Assembly (NCBI RefSeq): GCF_000422745.1
Contig: NZ_AUGQ01000012.1
Span: 1 to 64,000 of the forward strand
Reading direction: 5' to 3'
From: Microbacterium gubbeenense DSM 15944
GTDB lineage: Bacteria > Actinomycetota > Actinomycetes > Actinomycetales > Microbacteriaceae
DNA: 64,000 nucleotides
Shown here piece after piece: positions 27,271 through 36,502 of this stretch; position 1 is the stretch's first letter; each line of letters starts with the position of its first letter. The position numbers and the translations under genes were made by a program. The notes below the pieces were generated by a model, which worked only from the letters and a program-made list of their open reading frames with translations, searched no databases and was not told the origin of the DNA.

Positions 27271-28017
27271 ATGACACGCATCTCTCTCGGAATCGCGGGA
27301 TCGCTCGGCCCGGAGAAGGCGGCGGAGATCGCGCCGTACGTCGAGGCGGCGGGCTTCCATGCCCTGTGGATCAACGAGACCCAGGGCATCAACGCCCTGG
27401 AGGTCGCGGCCGCGGTCGCGAAGGAGACCGATCGCCTCGTCGTCGCAACCGGCGTCATCGCCGTTGATCACCGCCCCGCCAGCGAGATCCTGGACGACCT
27501 CGCGCGCCTCGAGATCCCCGCCGAACGCCTCGTCGTCGGCATCGGATCCGGCCAGAAGCGGGAGGGCGCCCTCGCCCGGATGGAGCAGACGCTGGCCGAC
27601 CTGCGCGCGGCGACGACCGCCCGCCTCGCGGTCGGGGCGCTCGGGCCGAAGATGCGCCGCCTCGCGGCCGAGCACGCCGACGCCGCCGTGCTCAGCTGGC
27701 TATCTCCGGAGGAGGCCAGCGCGCAGTCGGACGAGCTCCACGCCCGCCAGCCGCGCGGATCCGCCGTCCTCTATGCCCGCACGAGCGCGGTGCCCGAGGC
27801 CCGTGCGCGGCTCGAGAAGGAGGCTGCGGCCTACGCCGAGCTGCCGGCCTACGCACGCCACTTCGCCCGCCTCGGAATCGACCCGCTCGACACGGTGATC
27901 TCCTCGCCCGAGGACCGCGACCGATACCGCGGCACCATCGACGAGCTCGTCCTTCGTGCCGTCACCCCCGCTGACCGGGCCGGGGAGTACCTTGACTTCC
28001 TGCCGCTCGCGCACTGA
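27271..28017 (+). CDS. LLM-class (luciferase-like, probably F420-dependent) oxidoreductase
   Basis: The 248-residue protein has the short luciferase-like barrel: SLGIAGSLGPEKAAEIAPYV, ALWINETQGINALEVAAAVA, VVATGVIAVDHRP and a GIGSGQ segment. Proteins of this actinobacterial subgroup use coenzyme F420 or flavin, but the substrate is unknown. It is convergent with nasA, 21 bases away. Confidence 0.75.
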   Translation: MTRISLGIAGSLGPEKAAEIAPYVEAAGFHALWINETQGINALEVAAAVAKETDRLVVATGVIAVDHRPASEILDDLARLEIPAERLVVGIGSGQKREGALARMEQTLADLRAATTARLAVGALGPKMRRLAAEHADAAVLSWLSPEEASAQSDELHARQPRGSAVLYARTSAVPEARARLEKEAAAYAELPAYARHFARLGIDPLDTVISSPEDRDRYRGTIDELVLRAVTPADRAGEYLDFLPLAH

Positions 28018-28038
28018 CCGGCGCCCCCACACGCAGCC

Positions 28039-30096
28039 CTACGCCGGGGCGATCTGCACGACCGTGTGCTTGAACTCCGGCATGCCGCTCACCGGGTCGA
28101 CCGCCGAGTTCGTGAGTAGATTCGCGCTCTCGTCGCCCGCGAAGTGGAAGGGCACGAACACGGTGTCGGGGCGGATGTCGGCCGTGAGGATCGCCCGGGC
28201 CACGAGGCTTCCCCTCGCGTTCGCCACGCGAACGCCGGCGCCGTCCGCGATGCCGCGATCGGCCGCCGTCGCCGGATGGATCTGCGCCGTGACGATCGCG
28301 TTGGCGTCGTTGAGCTCCGGCACGCGCCGGGTCTGCGCGCCCGACTGGTAGTGCTCGAGGATCCGCCCGGTCACGAGGTGCAGGTCGCGCCCGCTCGGCC
28401 GCTCATGCTGCGCTGGCCGCACGGCTACGAGCCGCGCGCGCCCGTCGTCGTGGGCGAAGCGGTTGAGGAAGAGCCGGGGCGTGCCGCCGGAGCCGGCCGG
28501 ATACGGCCAGTGTGCCTCGATGCCCGTGTCGAGGAGGTCGTGCGAGAGCCCCGAGTAGTCGCTGACGCCGCCGGCCGACGCGCGCGCGAGTTCGTCGAAG
28601 ACCTCGGCCGGGTCGAGCGACCATTCGCCGGGCGCCTGGAGTCGCGCCGCGAGCTCGCGCAGGATCCAGAGCTCGCTGCGCGCACCGTCCGGCGGCATCA
28701 CCGCGCGCCGACGCCGGATCACCCGCCCCTCGAGGTTCGTCATCGTGCCCTCCTCCTCGGCCCACTGCAGCACCGGCAGCACGATGTCGGCGAGCGCCGC
28801 CGTCTCCGACAGGAAGAGGTCGCTCACCACGAGCAGGTCGAGCCTTTTCAGCGACTCGCGCACCGACTGGACGTTCGGGGCCGACACCACGACGTTGGCG
28901 CCGCCCACGAGCAGCATGCGCAGGCCGCCGGGCAGCCCGCAGGTCTCCAGCATCTGGGTCGCGGGGATCCCGGCGCCCGGAATCGACGCCGGGTCCACGC
29001 CCCACACTCCGGCCACGTGCGCGCGAGCGGCCGGATCGGTGATCTTGCGGTAGCCGGGCAGCTGGTCGCACTTCTGCCCGTGCTCGCGCCCGCCCTGGCC
29101 ATTGCCCTGGCCCGTGAGCGTGCCGTATCCGGATCCACGCCTGCCCGGCAGCCCCAGCAGCAGCGCGAGGTCGATCGCGGCGGTGGCCGTGTCGGTGCCG
29201 TCGAGGTGCTGCTCGACCCCGCGGCCGGTCAGGATGTACGCGCTCTTCGCCGCCGCGAGCCGGCGCGCGATATCGCGCACGACCGCGGCGGGCACCCCCG
29301 TCACCTCCGCCGTGCGCTCCGGCCACCACGAGGCCGTGGCGCGGCGCACCGCCTCGTACCCCGTCGTCCGCTCGGCGAGATACCCCTCGTCGGCGAGGCC
29401 CTCGGCGATCACGACGTGGCTGACGCCGAGCAGCAGCGCCATGTCGGTCGCGGGCGAGGGCTGCACGTGCAGCCCCGCGCCGTCGGCGGTCAGGCGGGCG
29501 GTCGACGAGCGCCGCGGATCCACAACGATCAGACCGCCGCGCGCCCGCGCGCCCTGCAGGTGCTGCACGAAGGGCGGCATCGTGTCGCCGACGTTCGAGC
29601 CGATGAGCAGCACCGCGTCGGCCGTATCGAGGTCGGCCAGCGGAAACGGCAGCCCGCGGTCGAGGCCGAACGCGCGGTTCGCGGCGGCGGCGGCCGACGA
29701 CATGCAGAACCGGCCGTTGTAGTCGATGCGGCTCGTGCCGAGCCCGATGCGCGCGAACTTGCCGAGCTGGTAGGCCTTCTCGTTCGTGAGCCCGCCGCCG
29801 CCGAAGATCCCGACGGCGTCGGCGCCGTGGGCCGCCTTGAGGCGCCGTGCCTCGCCCGCGATCGCGTCGAGCGCGGCCTCCCAGGTGGCCGGTTCGAGAG
29901 CGCCATCGGATCCGCGCATGAGCGGGCTCGTCAGCCGGTCGTCGCGCCCGAGCAGCTCGGCCGACGTCCACCCCTTCTTGCAGAGCCCGCCGCGATTGGT
30001 CGGGAAGTCGCGCCCCGCCACCTCGAGCTTCTCGGGGCCGGGCGTCAGCGTCATCGCGCACTGCAGCGCGCAGTACGGGCAGTGGGTGTCGGTCAT
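28039..30096 (-). CDS. nasA: Assimilatory nitrate reductase, molybdopterin subunit
   Basis: The 685-residue protein starts with a 4Fe-4S motif (HCPYCALQC and a later GGLCKKGW), then the molybdopterin oxidoreductase domain (NGRFCMSSAAAAANRAFGL, LIGSNVGDTMPPF, ILTGRGVEQHLDG, GRREHGQKCDQLPGYR-like segment). The C-terminal molybdopterin dinucleotide-binding domain has HLVTGRILEHYQSGAQTRRV. There is no twin-arginine signal, so it is cytoplasmic. It reduces nitrate to nitrite, which the nirBD products of the same cluster reduce to ammonium. The start overlaps the preceding gene by ATGA. Confidence 0.92.
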   Translation of the reverse strand: MTDTHCPYCALQCAMTLTPGPEKLEVAGRDFPTNRGGLCKKGWTSAELLGRDDRLTSPLMRGSDGALEPATWEAALDAIAGEARRLKAAHGADAVGIFGGGGLTNEKAYQLGKFARIGLGTSRIDYNGRFCMSSAAAAANRAFGLDRGLPFPLADLDTADAVLLIGSNVGDTMPPFVQHLQGARARGGLIVVDPRRSSTARLTADGAGLHVQPSPATDMALLLGVSHVVIAEGLADEGYLAERTTGYEAVRRATASWWPERTAEVTGVPAAVVRDIARRLAAAKSAYILTGRGVEQHLDGTDTATAAIDLALLLGLPGRRGSGYGTLTGQGNGQGGREHGQKCDQLPGYRKITDPAARAHVAGVWGVDPASIPGAGIPATQMLETCGLPGGLRMLLVGGANVVVSAPNVQSVRESLKRLDLLVVSDLFLSETAALADIVLPVLQWAEEEGTMTNLEGRVIRRRRAVMPPDGARSELWILRELAARLQAPGEWSLDPAEVFDELARASAGGVSDYSGLSHDLLDTGIEAHWPYPAGSGGTPRLFLNRFAHDDGRARLVAVRPAQHERPSGRDLHLVTGRILEHYQSGAQTRRVPELNDANAIVTAQIHPATAADRGIADGAGVRVANARGSLVARAILTADIRPDTVFVPFHFAGDESANLLTNSAVDPVSGMPEFKHTVVQIAPA

Positions 30097-31601
30097 ACGT
30101 GCTGTCCCTGCCACTCGTCGATCATCTCGGCGATCCGCGCGCGGCAGCCGCCGCATCCGGTGCCGGCGCGCGTCGCGCATCCGACGGCGTCGACGGTGTC
30201 GCACCCGTCCGAGACCGCGTCCTCGATGCCGCCGGCCGTGACGGCGTTGCAGATGCACACCGTCTCGTCGCGCCCCGTCGCGCGCACCGGCTGTTCGGCC
30301 GCGTCGAGCCGCAGCAGCAGCGACCGGTCGCTCGGCAGCTCGCCGCGTCGTTGGAACAGCAGGCTCAGCTCGGCCGCGGCGCGGGGCATGCCGACCGCCA
30401 CGAACCCGTCGAGCACGCCGTTGGTCGTCGACATCGCGACGTAGGTGCCGTGGCGCGGGTCGGCCCAGGAGGCGACCTCGCCGGATCCGGGCGCGAACGG
30501 ATCCGGCACGATCTCCCCGCCCTGCACGAGGTCGACGTGCCGCGACTTCAGCAGCACGATGCCGGGCGAATCCTCCGCGAAGGGACTCGGATCCTCGCCC
30601 GCGATCAGCGCGCCGGCGAGCCATTCCGCCTGCCGCCACCCGGCGCCGACGAGCCCCGCGGGCCCGCCCGGCACCTCGCGCTCGTGCGCGTAGCGGCGCG
30701 GATCCGCGACGTGCGCGACGTCGCCGATCGCGCGGATCCGCGGGTCCGACCACGAGCGCAGGCGATCGTCGACGAGGATCCCGCGCGAGGTGCGCAGGCC
30801 CGCGTCGCTCGCGAGGCGGGTGCGCGGGCGGACTCCGCACGAGAGCACCAGCAGGTCGGCTTCGATACGGCGCCCGTCGCTCGAGACGAGCGCGTGGAAC
30901 GCGCGCCCGCCGCCCGACTCGCGGGTGATGATCGCCTCGGCGCGCACGTTCGCGACGATGTCGACTCCCGCGCGGTCGATGAGGGCGGTGACGACGTGGG
31001 CGGATCCGCGATCGAGCTGGCGCGGCATCGGCGCGGGCCCGACATGCGCCAAGCGCGGGCGCGCCCCCACGTCGGCGAACAGCAGCGCCGTCTCGAGGCC
31101 GAGCACCCCGGCGCCCAGCACGGCGATCCGCCCGCCGGATGCGACGACTGTTCGGGCGCGCTCGGCGTCGCCGATCGAGCGCATGGCGATGACCCCGCCG
31201 GTCAGCTCGGGGTCGAGGCCATCGCGAGTCGGATCCCGGCGCTCGAGCCCGTTGATCGCCGGCACCGTCGCCTCGGCGCCCGTGGCGAGCACGAGCTGGT
31301 CGTACGGCACCCGCCCGCCGTCACCGAGCACGACCTCGCGGGCGCCCCGGTCGATCCGCGCGGCGCTTCTGCCCGAGAGCACCCGCACCCCGCGCGCGGC
31401 GAGGTGGTCGAGGTCGGCGATCTCGAGCGACTCGCGCGAGACCTCGCCCGTCGCGTACTCGGCGATCATGATGCGGTTGTACGGGGCGCCGGGTTCGGCG
31501 CCGATCACGGTCAGCGAGAGGCTGCCCTCGTCGATCGCGGGCAGCAGCTCCTCGGCGAACCGCACGCCGACGGGGCCGAACCCGACGAGGACGACCCTCA
31601 C
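30093..31601 (-). CDS. FAD/NAD(P) oxidoreductase with [2Fe-2S] tail, electron donor to nitrate reductase
   Basis: The 502-residue protein resembles the N-terminal half of NirB: VLVGFGPVGVRFAEEL, PYNRIMIAEYATG, LVLATGAEATVPAI and GGRIAVLGAGVLGLETALL are FAD and NAD sites. A C-terminal BFD-like domain carries VCICNAV and GTGCGGCRA cysteines. It probably passes electrons from NAD(P)H to NasA. The GTG start overlaps the narK stop (GTGA) and its own stop overlaps nasA, so it is the middle of a coupled trio. Confidence 0.85.
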   Translation of the reverse strand: MRVVLVGFGPVGVRFAEELLPAIDEGSLSLTVIGAEPGAPYNRIMIAEYATGEVSRESLEIADLDHLAARGVRVLSGRSAARIDRGAREVVLGDGGRVPYDQLVLATGAEATVPAINGLERRDPTRDGLDPELTGGVIAMRSIGDAERARTVVASGGRIAVLGAGVLGLETALLFADVGARPRLAHVGPAPMPRQLDRGSAHVVTALIDRAGVDIVANVRAEAIITRESGGGRAFHALVSSDGRRIEADLLVLSCGVRPRTRLASDAGLRTSRGILVDDRLRSWSDPRIRAIGDVAHVADPRRYAHEREVPGGPAGLVGAGWRQAEWLAGALIAGEDPSPFAEDSPGIVLLKSRHVDLVQGGEIVPDPFAPGSGEVASWADPRHGTYVAMSTTNGVLDGFVAVGMPRAAAELSLLFQRRGELPSDRSLLLRLDAAEQPVRATGRDETVCICNAVTAGGIEDAVSDGCDTVDAVGCATRAGTGCGGCRARIAEMIDEWQGQHV

Positions 31602-32977
31602 ACGATCCGCCGGTCGAGCGCGTCGCGCGGCACGAGGTAGACCGCCGCGGTGATCAGGCCGAGCGCCAGGTAGCAGCCGACGAAGCACCAGAACGCGAGC
31701 GCGTACGAGCCCGTCGACTGCTGCGACAGGTTCAGCACCTGCGGCACGAGGAACCCGCCGTACGCGCCGATCGCCGAGATGAGCCCGAGGGCCGCCGCAC
31801 CCTGTCGCCGGGCGCCGACGCTGTGCTCTTCGCCCGCCGTCGCCGCCCCGCGCGCCGCGAAGATCGCCGGGATCATGCGGTACGTGGCGCCGTTGCCGAT
31901 GCCCGTGGCGCAGAACAGCGCGACGAAGCATGCGAGGAACGCCCAGAACCCGCCCCGCGGCAGGGCGAGGATCAGTGCCACGGTCGCGGCGGCCATCGCG
32001 GCGAACGCGCACACGGCGACGATCGCGCCGCCGAAGCGGTCGGCGAGGCGGCCGCCGTAGGGGCGGGCGAGGGATCCGACGAGGGCGCCCAGGAACGCGA
32101 GGGAGACTGCCGCGGAGCCGATGTGGAACGTCGAGAACTGCGGGAACACGTCGGCGATCAGTTTCGGGAATACGCCCGCGAAGCCGATGAACGAGCCGAA
32201 GGTGCCGACGTACAGCAGCGCCATGATCCAGAGGTGCGGCTCGCGCAGCGCGGCCGCGGTGCCGGCGGTGTCGCTCTTGGCCTCGGAGAGATTGTCCATG
32301 TAGCGCCACGCGCCCCAGACGGCGACGACGATCAGCGGCACCCAGATCCAGCCCGCGAGCTCGATGCGCAGCGTGGCGGCCGCGCCGAGCGTCACGACGA
32401 TCGGCACGAGGAACTGGGCCACGGCCGCGCCGATGTTGCCGCCCGCGGCGTTGAGGCCGAGCGCGTACCCCTTCTCGCGCTGCGGGAAGAAGAAGGTGAT
32501 GTTCGCCATCGAGCTGGCGAAGTTGCCGCCGCCGAGGCCGCCGAGCGCCGCGATCACGAGCAGCACCGCATACGGGGCATCCGGGAAGTTCACGACGATC
32601 GCGAGCCCGATCGCGGGGATCAGCAGCAGCGCCGCGGAGATCATCGTCCAGTTGCGCCCGCCGAACCGCGCGACGGCGAAGGTGTAGGGGAAGCGCAGGG
32701 TGGCGCCGACGAGGCTCGCCACCGAGATCAGCCAGAACTGCTGGGCCGAGGTCAGCGAGAATCCCGCCTCGGGCAGCATCACGACCGTGATGCTCCACAA
32801 CTGCCAGATCACGAATCCGAGGAACTCGGCGAACACGCTCCACGCGAGGTTCCGCTGCGCGATCGCACGGCCTCCCGACTCCCACTGCCCGGCGTCTTCG
32901 GCGTCCCATCCGTCGATCCAGCGCCCCGGGCGGAAGCGCAGTTGAGCGGTGCGGTCGGTCGTCGCGGCCTGAATCAT
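31598..32977 (-). CDS. narK: Nitrate/nitrite transporter, MFS family
   Basis: The 459-residue protein has about 12 membrane segments and NarK/NasA-type signatures: GGLGGGNFASSMANITFFFP in the fifth segment (nitrate signature) and ARPYGGRLADRFGG between segments. It imports nitrate or exports nitrite across the cytoplasmic membrane. The ATG at 32977 has a perfect AGGAGG seven bases upstream. A 142-base spacer separates it from the CbiX-like gene, so it may have its own promoter. Confidence 0.92.
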   Translation of the reverse strand: MIQAATTDRTAQLRFRPGRWIDGWDAEDAGQWESGGRAIAQRNLAWSVFAEFLGFVIWQLWSITVVMLPEAGFSLTSAQQFWLISVASLVGATLRFPYTFAVARFGGRNWTMISAALLLIPAIGLAIVVNFPDAPYAVLLVIAALGGLGGGNFASSMANITFFFPQREKGYALGLNAAGGNIGAAVAQFLVPIVVTLGAAATLRIELAGWIWVPLIVVAVWGAWRYMDNLSEAKSDTAGTAAALREPHLWIMALLYVGTFGSFIGFAGVFPKLIADVFPQFSTFHIGSAAVSLAFLGALVGSLARPYGGRLADRFGGAIVAVCAFAAMAAATVALILALPRGGFWAFLACFVALFCATGIGNGATYRMIPAIFAARGAATAGEEHSVGARRQGAAALGLISAIGAYGGFLVPQVLNLSQQSTGSYALAFWCFVGCYLALGLITAAVYLVPRDALDRRIV

Positions 32978-33079
32978 TGCTCCTCCTGAGGATCGGTGTG
33001 AGGCCGACGCTACGGACGCCGTGTTTCGCGCCGAGGGGCACGGCGGTGACGCGCGTGTGACGCTTTCTTCACACGTCGC

Positions 33080-33117
33080 GCCACCGATCCGGGAGGATCC
33101 GGAAACACGGGCGAAAC
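33080..33117. promoter_or_regulatory. Candidate GlnR-like repeats upstream of narK
   Basis: GAAAC at 33102-33106 and again at 33113-33117 are six bases apart, and GCCAC lies at 33080-33084 on the same 11-base period. GlnR boxes of actinobacteria are built of GTnAC and GAAAC units on this period. The match is partial, and the site also overlaps the end of the spacer next to the chelatase gene. Confidence 0.3.
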
Positions 33118-33119
33118 GC

Positions 33120-33785
33120 TCACGCGAGCGCCGCACGGTAGCGCTCGGCGACGATCTCGGCGACCCGCGGATCCGTGCCGACGGGTGCAGTGACCGCGTC
33201 GGCGCCGGCGGCGGCGACGAGATCCGCGAAGTGGCCGGGTGCGAGCACATAGCTCGCGGCCACGACCTGTCGGGCGCCCGCCGCGCGCGCCGCGGAAACG
33301 GCGTCGGCCGCGCGCGGGGTCGCGCCGTAGGCGAAGCCGACGCTCACGGGAAGGTCGACGAGCTCGGCGAGCGCGTCGCGCATCTCGCGTACGCACGCGG
33401 CGGATTCGGGCCGCGAGGATCCCGCCGCGGCGAGCACGACGGCATCGGCGGGGCCGAGCGCCCGCACCCGCTCGGCGAGGATCGCCGCGAGCGCGGGGTG
33501 CGGCCCGAGAGTCTGCGCCGCGACCGCGTCCGTGCCCTCGGCGACGGCGCGGCCGATGTCGACCTGCGTGTGGAACCCGGGCGAGAGCAGCAGCGGCACG
33601 ACGATCGACGGGCCGGGCAGCGCCGCCACGACCTCATCGACCCGCGGGTGCTGCACGTCGACATAGGTCTCGGCGTGCGGCACATCGAGGATCTCGGCCG
33701 CGCGCCGCGCGATCCCCGAGATCACGGCGCGGCCGGGCAGGGAAGCGGTGCCGTGCGAACAGCACACGAGGGTCGGTGTCGTCAT
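33120..33785 (-). CDS. CbiX/SirB-type sirohydrochlorin chelatase
   Basis: The 221-residue protein has CCSHGTA near the start and LLLSPGFHTQVDIG, the two histidine-bearing motifs of class II chelatases. A second repeat has LAAAGSSRPES and SYVLAPGHFADL. It would insert iron into sirohydrochlorin to make siroheme for NirB. Its start overlaps the nnaR stop. Together with the CysG-like and HemD-like genes it completes siroheme synthesis beside its only user. Confidence 0.85.
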   Translation of the reverse strand: MTTPTLVCCSHGTASLPGRAVISGIARRAAEILDVPHAETYVDVQHPRVDEVVAALPGPSIVVPLLLSPGFHTQVDIGRAVAEGTDAVAAQTLGPHPALAAILAERVRALGPADAVVLAAAGSSRPESAACVREMRDALAELVDLPVSVGFAYGATPRAADAVSAARAAGARQVVAASYVLAPGHFADLVAAAGADAVTAPVGTDPRVAEIVAERYRAALA

Positions 33786-34909
33786 GATTCCTCCGAGACG
33801 GTCAGCCGGTAGCCGCGCTTGACGACGGTGGCCACGAGGTCGGGGTGCCCGAGCGCTTCGCGGAGCCGCGCGATCGCCATCTCGACCGCGTGCGTGCTCT
33901 GCCGGGATCCGGGCAGCGCGCCCAGCAGTGCGGCGCGCGGTACGACGGATCCGCCCGCGGCCGCAAGCGCGTCGAGCATCGCCGAGGTCGCGGGCGAGAG
34001 GGGAACGAACTCGCCGCCCAGAACGGCGCCCGCGCTGCGCAGTGCGAGGCGGCCGCGGGGCGTCGGCAGGCCGCCCTCGGTGTCTCCGAAGTGCGCCACG
34101 ACGCCGCGCACGAGAGATCCGAGGCGGCCGCGCTGCGCGATGAGGCACGGGAGGCCGGCCGCCTCGAGCGGACCGGCGGTGATCGGCCCGACCGCCGCCA
34201 TCAGCAGCCGGCCGCGCAGAGCGAGCTCGCGGATTCGGTCGAGCTCGCCGGCGCTCGCCGCCGCGTCGAGCCACGCGGATGCGCCGGGCGCCGAGGTGAA
34301 CAGCACGGCGTCGACCGCGCCGGCGGCGCCCGATCGCACCGACCGCGCCACGAGATCCGGATCCTCCGGCGGGCCCCACCGGTAGACCGTGAGGCTCGCG
34401 ACGTCGGCGCCCGCGGCGGTGAGCAGCTCGTCGAGGCCGTCGGAACCCGATCCGTGGTGCTGCACGGCGATCAATAGGCCGCTCAGATCCTCCATGCGCA
34501 GGCGGTCGCCGACCTCGCGCGCCGTCTCGGAGCCGGCGACCCAGTCGGTCTCGAGCCCCGCCTGCAGCACCGCGCCGCGCGCCTTGGGGCCGCGGGCGAC
34601 GATGCGCGCGCCCGCCAGCGCGGTCAGCAGGTCGTCGGCGATGCCCGCCTCGTGGGCGGCCTCGATCCAGCCGCGGAAACCCACACCCGTCGTGGCGATC
34701 ACGATGTCGGGAGGGGCGGCGATCAGCGCGCGGGTGGTGGCGAGCAGCGCCTGGTCGTCGACGTGCGACAGGATCGTCAGGGCCGGCGCGCGCTCCACGA
34801 CGGCGCCGTGCCGCTCGAGCGCGGCCTGCAGCTCGCTGGAGCGGCGATCGGCCGCGATCACGATGCGGCACCCCGTGAGCGCCGAGAATCCGTGGGGGCC
34901 GGGCGTCAT
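33782..34909 (-). CDS. nnaR: HemD-like/winged-helix regulator of nitrate assimilation (NnaR type)
   Basis: Residues 1 to about 265 form a uroporphyrinogen-III synthase-like domain (RIVIAADRRSSELQAALERH, ATTGVGFRGWIEAA, VLFTSAPGASAWLDAA, AVGPITAGPLEAAGL). Residues from about 285 to 375 are an OmpR-type winged helix (LRSAGAVLGGEFVPLSPATS, STHAVEMAIARLREAL, VKRGYRL). This fusion corresponds to NnaR of Streptomyces and Mycobacterium, which works with GlnR to switch on nitrite assimilation genes. The catalytic role of the HemD part is uncertain; it may sense a tetrapyrrole. It is co-translated with its neighbours. Confidence 0.85.
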   Translation of the reverse strand: MTPGPHGFSALTGCRIVIAADRRSSELQAALERHGAVVERAPALTILSHVDDQALLATTRALIAAPPDIVIATTGVGFRGWIEAAHEAGIADDLLTALAGARIVARGPKARGAVLQAGLETDWVAGSETAREVGDRLRMEDLSGLLIAVQHHGSGSDGLDELLTAAGADVASLTVYRWGPPEDPDLVARSVRSGAAGAVDAVLFTSAPGASAWLDAAASAGELDRIRELALRGRLLMAAVGPITAGPLEAAGLPCLIAQRGRLGSLVRGVVAHFGDTEGGLPTPRGRLALRSAGAVLGGEFVPLSPATSAMLDALAAAGGSVVPRAALLGALPGSRQSTHAVEMAIARLREALGHPDLVATVVKRGYRLTVSEES

Positions 34910-36123
34910 GCCCTGATCGCCGCGGGGATCAGCAGACCGGCTCGGGCGACGCGGCCGAGGACGATCACGGCGGGGTTGCGCACGGCCGCCTCGCGCGCCG
35001 CGACCGCGGCCGTCGCGAGCGTGGCCCGCACGGTGCGCTGGTCGTCCGAGAACCCGCGCTCGACGAAGGCGACCGGCAGATCGGCCGGGGCGCCGCGGCC
35101 GAGGGCGTCGCGGGCGAGACCTGCGAACGCGCCGACCCCCATCAGCACGACGGTCGTCACGGCCGGATCGGCGAGGGCCGCCATCGTCGCAGCAGTCACG
35201 CCCGACTGACCGTTGATGAGGTGCATCGCGGATGCGGTTCCCCGGTGCGTGACGGGGATGCCCGCCGACAGCGGCACCGAGACAGCGCTCGTCACGCCCG
35301 GCACGACCTCGACGGCAACGCCGGCCGCGAGGCAGGCCGAGACTTCCTCGCCCCCGCGGCCGAAGACGAAGGGATCACCGCCCTTCAGCCGCACGACCCG
35401 CTTTCCGGCGCGGGCGTGCCGCACGATCAGGTCGTTGATGCCGTCCTGATCGACCGCGTGGCGGCCGGGGGCCTTGCCCACGTGCACGATGACGGCATCG
35501 GGGTCGAGCTCGTCGAGCACGCCCGTCGCGCCCAGGCGGTCGGCGATGACGACGTCGGCCTCGGCGAGCAGGCGCCGCGCGCGCAGCGTCAGAAGGTCGA
35601 CAGGTCCGGGACCGCTCCCCACGAGCGCGACGGATCCCGCGGCCGCGGTGCGCCGCCGGCGCAGCGGGGCGGAGCCGGACTCCATCACCTCGCGGAGAAC
35701 GGCGTGCACGGCGGCCGCGCGGCGCGGATCCACACCCGTGTCGCTCGTGACCCCCACGACCACGTCGCCCGCGCGGGACGACGCGGCCATCCGCGCGGAT
35801 CCGTGCGCGCCGTCGGAGGAGTTCACGCAGAACACGCGGCGCTGCTCGCACCACGCGGCCACCCGGGCATCGACCGCCGCATCGCCCGTGGCGGCGTGCG
35901 CGAGCCAGGCCTCGTCGAGGTCCGACTCGGCGATCCGCCGGGGCAGCCAGCGAATGCCGTGCTCGGCGACGAGCTGCGCGGTCTCGGCGCCGAGCTCCGG
36001 GGCGACGACGAGGACGTCGGCCCGCTCGTCGATGAACCGGCGGATCCGGCGGGCCGCAACGGCGCCGCCGCCCGCGAACACGACGCGGCGGCCGATCAGG
36101 CCGAGCCCCAGGATGATCGTCAT
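34906..36123 (-). CDS. CysG-like siroheme synthase: precorrin-2 dehydrogenase and uroporphyrinogen-III methyltransferase
   Basis: The N-terminal 145 or so residues are a Met8-like NAD domain ([36 protein letters not shown]). The C-terminal 235 residues are an S-adenosylmethionine uroporphyrinogen-III C-methyltransferase ([56 protein letters not shown]). The product makes sirohydrochlorin, which the neighbouring chelatase finishes. The stop overlaps nnaR (ATGA) and the start is one base after nirD. Confidence 0.88.
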   Translation of the reverse strand: MTIILGLGLIGRRVVFAGGGAVAARRIRRFIDERADVLVVAPELGAETAQLVAEHGIRWLPRRIAESDLDEAWLAHAATGDAAVDARVAAWCEQRRVFCVNSSDGAHGSARMAASSRAGDVVVGVTSDTGVDPRRAAAVHAVLREVMESGSAPLRRRRTAAAGSVALVGSGPGPVDLLTLRARRLLAEADVVIADRLGATGVLDELDPDAVIVHVGKAPGRHAVDQDGINDLIVRHARAGKRVVRLKGGDPFVFGRGGEEVSACLAAGVAVEVVPGVTSAVSVPLSAGIPVTHRGTASAMHLINGQSGVTAATMAALADPAVTTVVLMGVGAFAGLARDALGRGAPADLPVAFVERGFSDDQRTVRATLATAAVAAREAAVRNPAVIVLGRVARAGLLIPAAIRA

Positions 36124-36124
36124 C

Positions 36125-36502
36125 TCATGCCCTCCGTCTCACGAGCACGTGCCCGTCGTCGATCGCTACCGGATACGTGTGCAGGTGCCGCTCGTCGTCG
36201 CCGCCCGTGCGCAGCACGTGGCCGGTGACGAGGTCCCACGCCTGTTTGTGCAGGGGAGAGACGACCGTCGGCACCTCCGTGCCGTCCTCGAACGCCGCGG
36301 ATCCGACGAGCCCGCGCGAGATCACGTGCGCGCCGGTGTACGGATCGCGGTTCGTCACGGCGCGCACGGCGCCGTCGGCCAACAAGAACAGCGCGACCTG
36401 CGTGCCGTCGTCGAACAGGGCCGCGCGCCCGCGCTCGGGCGTCAGGTCGGCCACGGCGCACACGCGCACCCAGGTCGTCGTCGCTTCTGCCACCGTCGTC
36501 AT
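36125..36502 (-). CDS. nirD: Nitrite reductase (NADH) small subunit
   Basis: The 125-residue protein has the NirD Rieske-like beta-sandwich: WVRVCAVADLTPERGRAALF, ALFLLADGAVRAVTNRDPYT, and SPLHKQAWDLVTG. It lacks the cysteine and histidine ligands of a Rieske cluster, as NirD proteins normally do. Its start overlaps the nirB stop (ATGA). Confidence 0.92.
   Translation of the reverse strand: MTTVAEATTTWVRVCAVADLTPERGRAALFDDGTQVALFLLADGAVRAVTNRDPYTGAHVISRGLVGSAAFEDGTEVPTVVSPLHKQAWDLVTGHVLRTGGDDERHLHTYPVAIDDGHVLVRRRA

Noticed and set aside
28144-30444. A 766-codon plus-strand open frame opposite nasA
   Set aside because: No recognisable domain, overlaps a clear molybdopterin enzyme, and has the low-complexity composition of a shadow frame.
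33055-33074. GTGTGA-N8-TCACAC as a CRP/GlxR site upstream of narK
   Set aside because: The symmetric halves are perfect but the spacer is two bases longer than in CRP-type sites.
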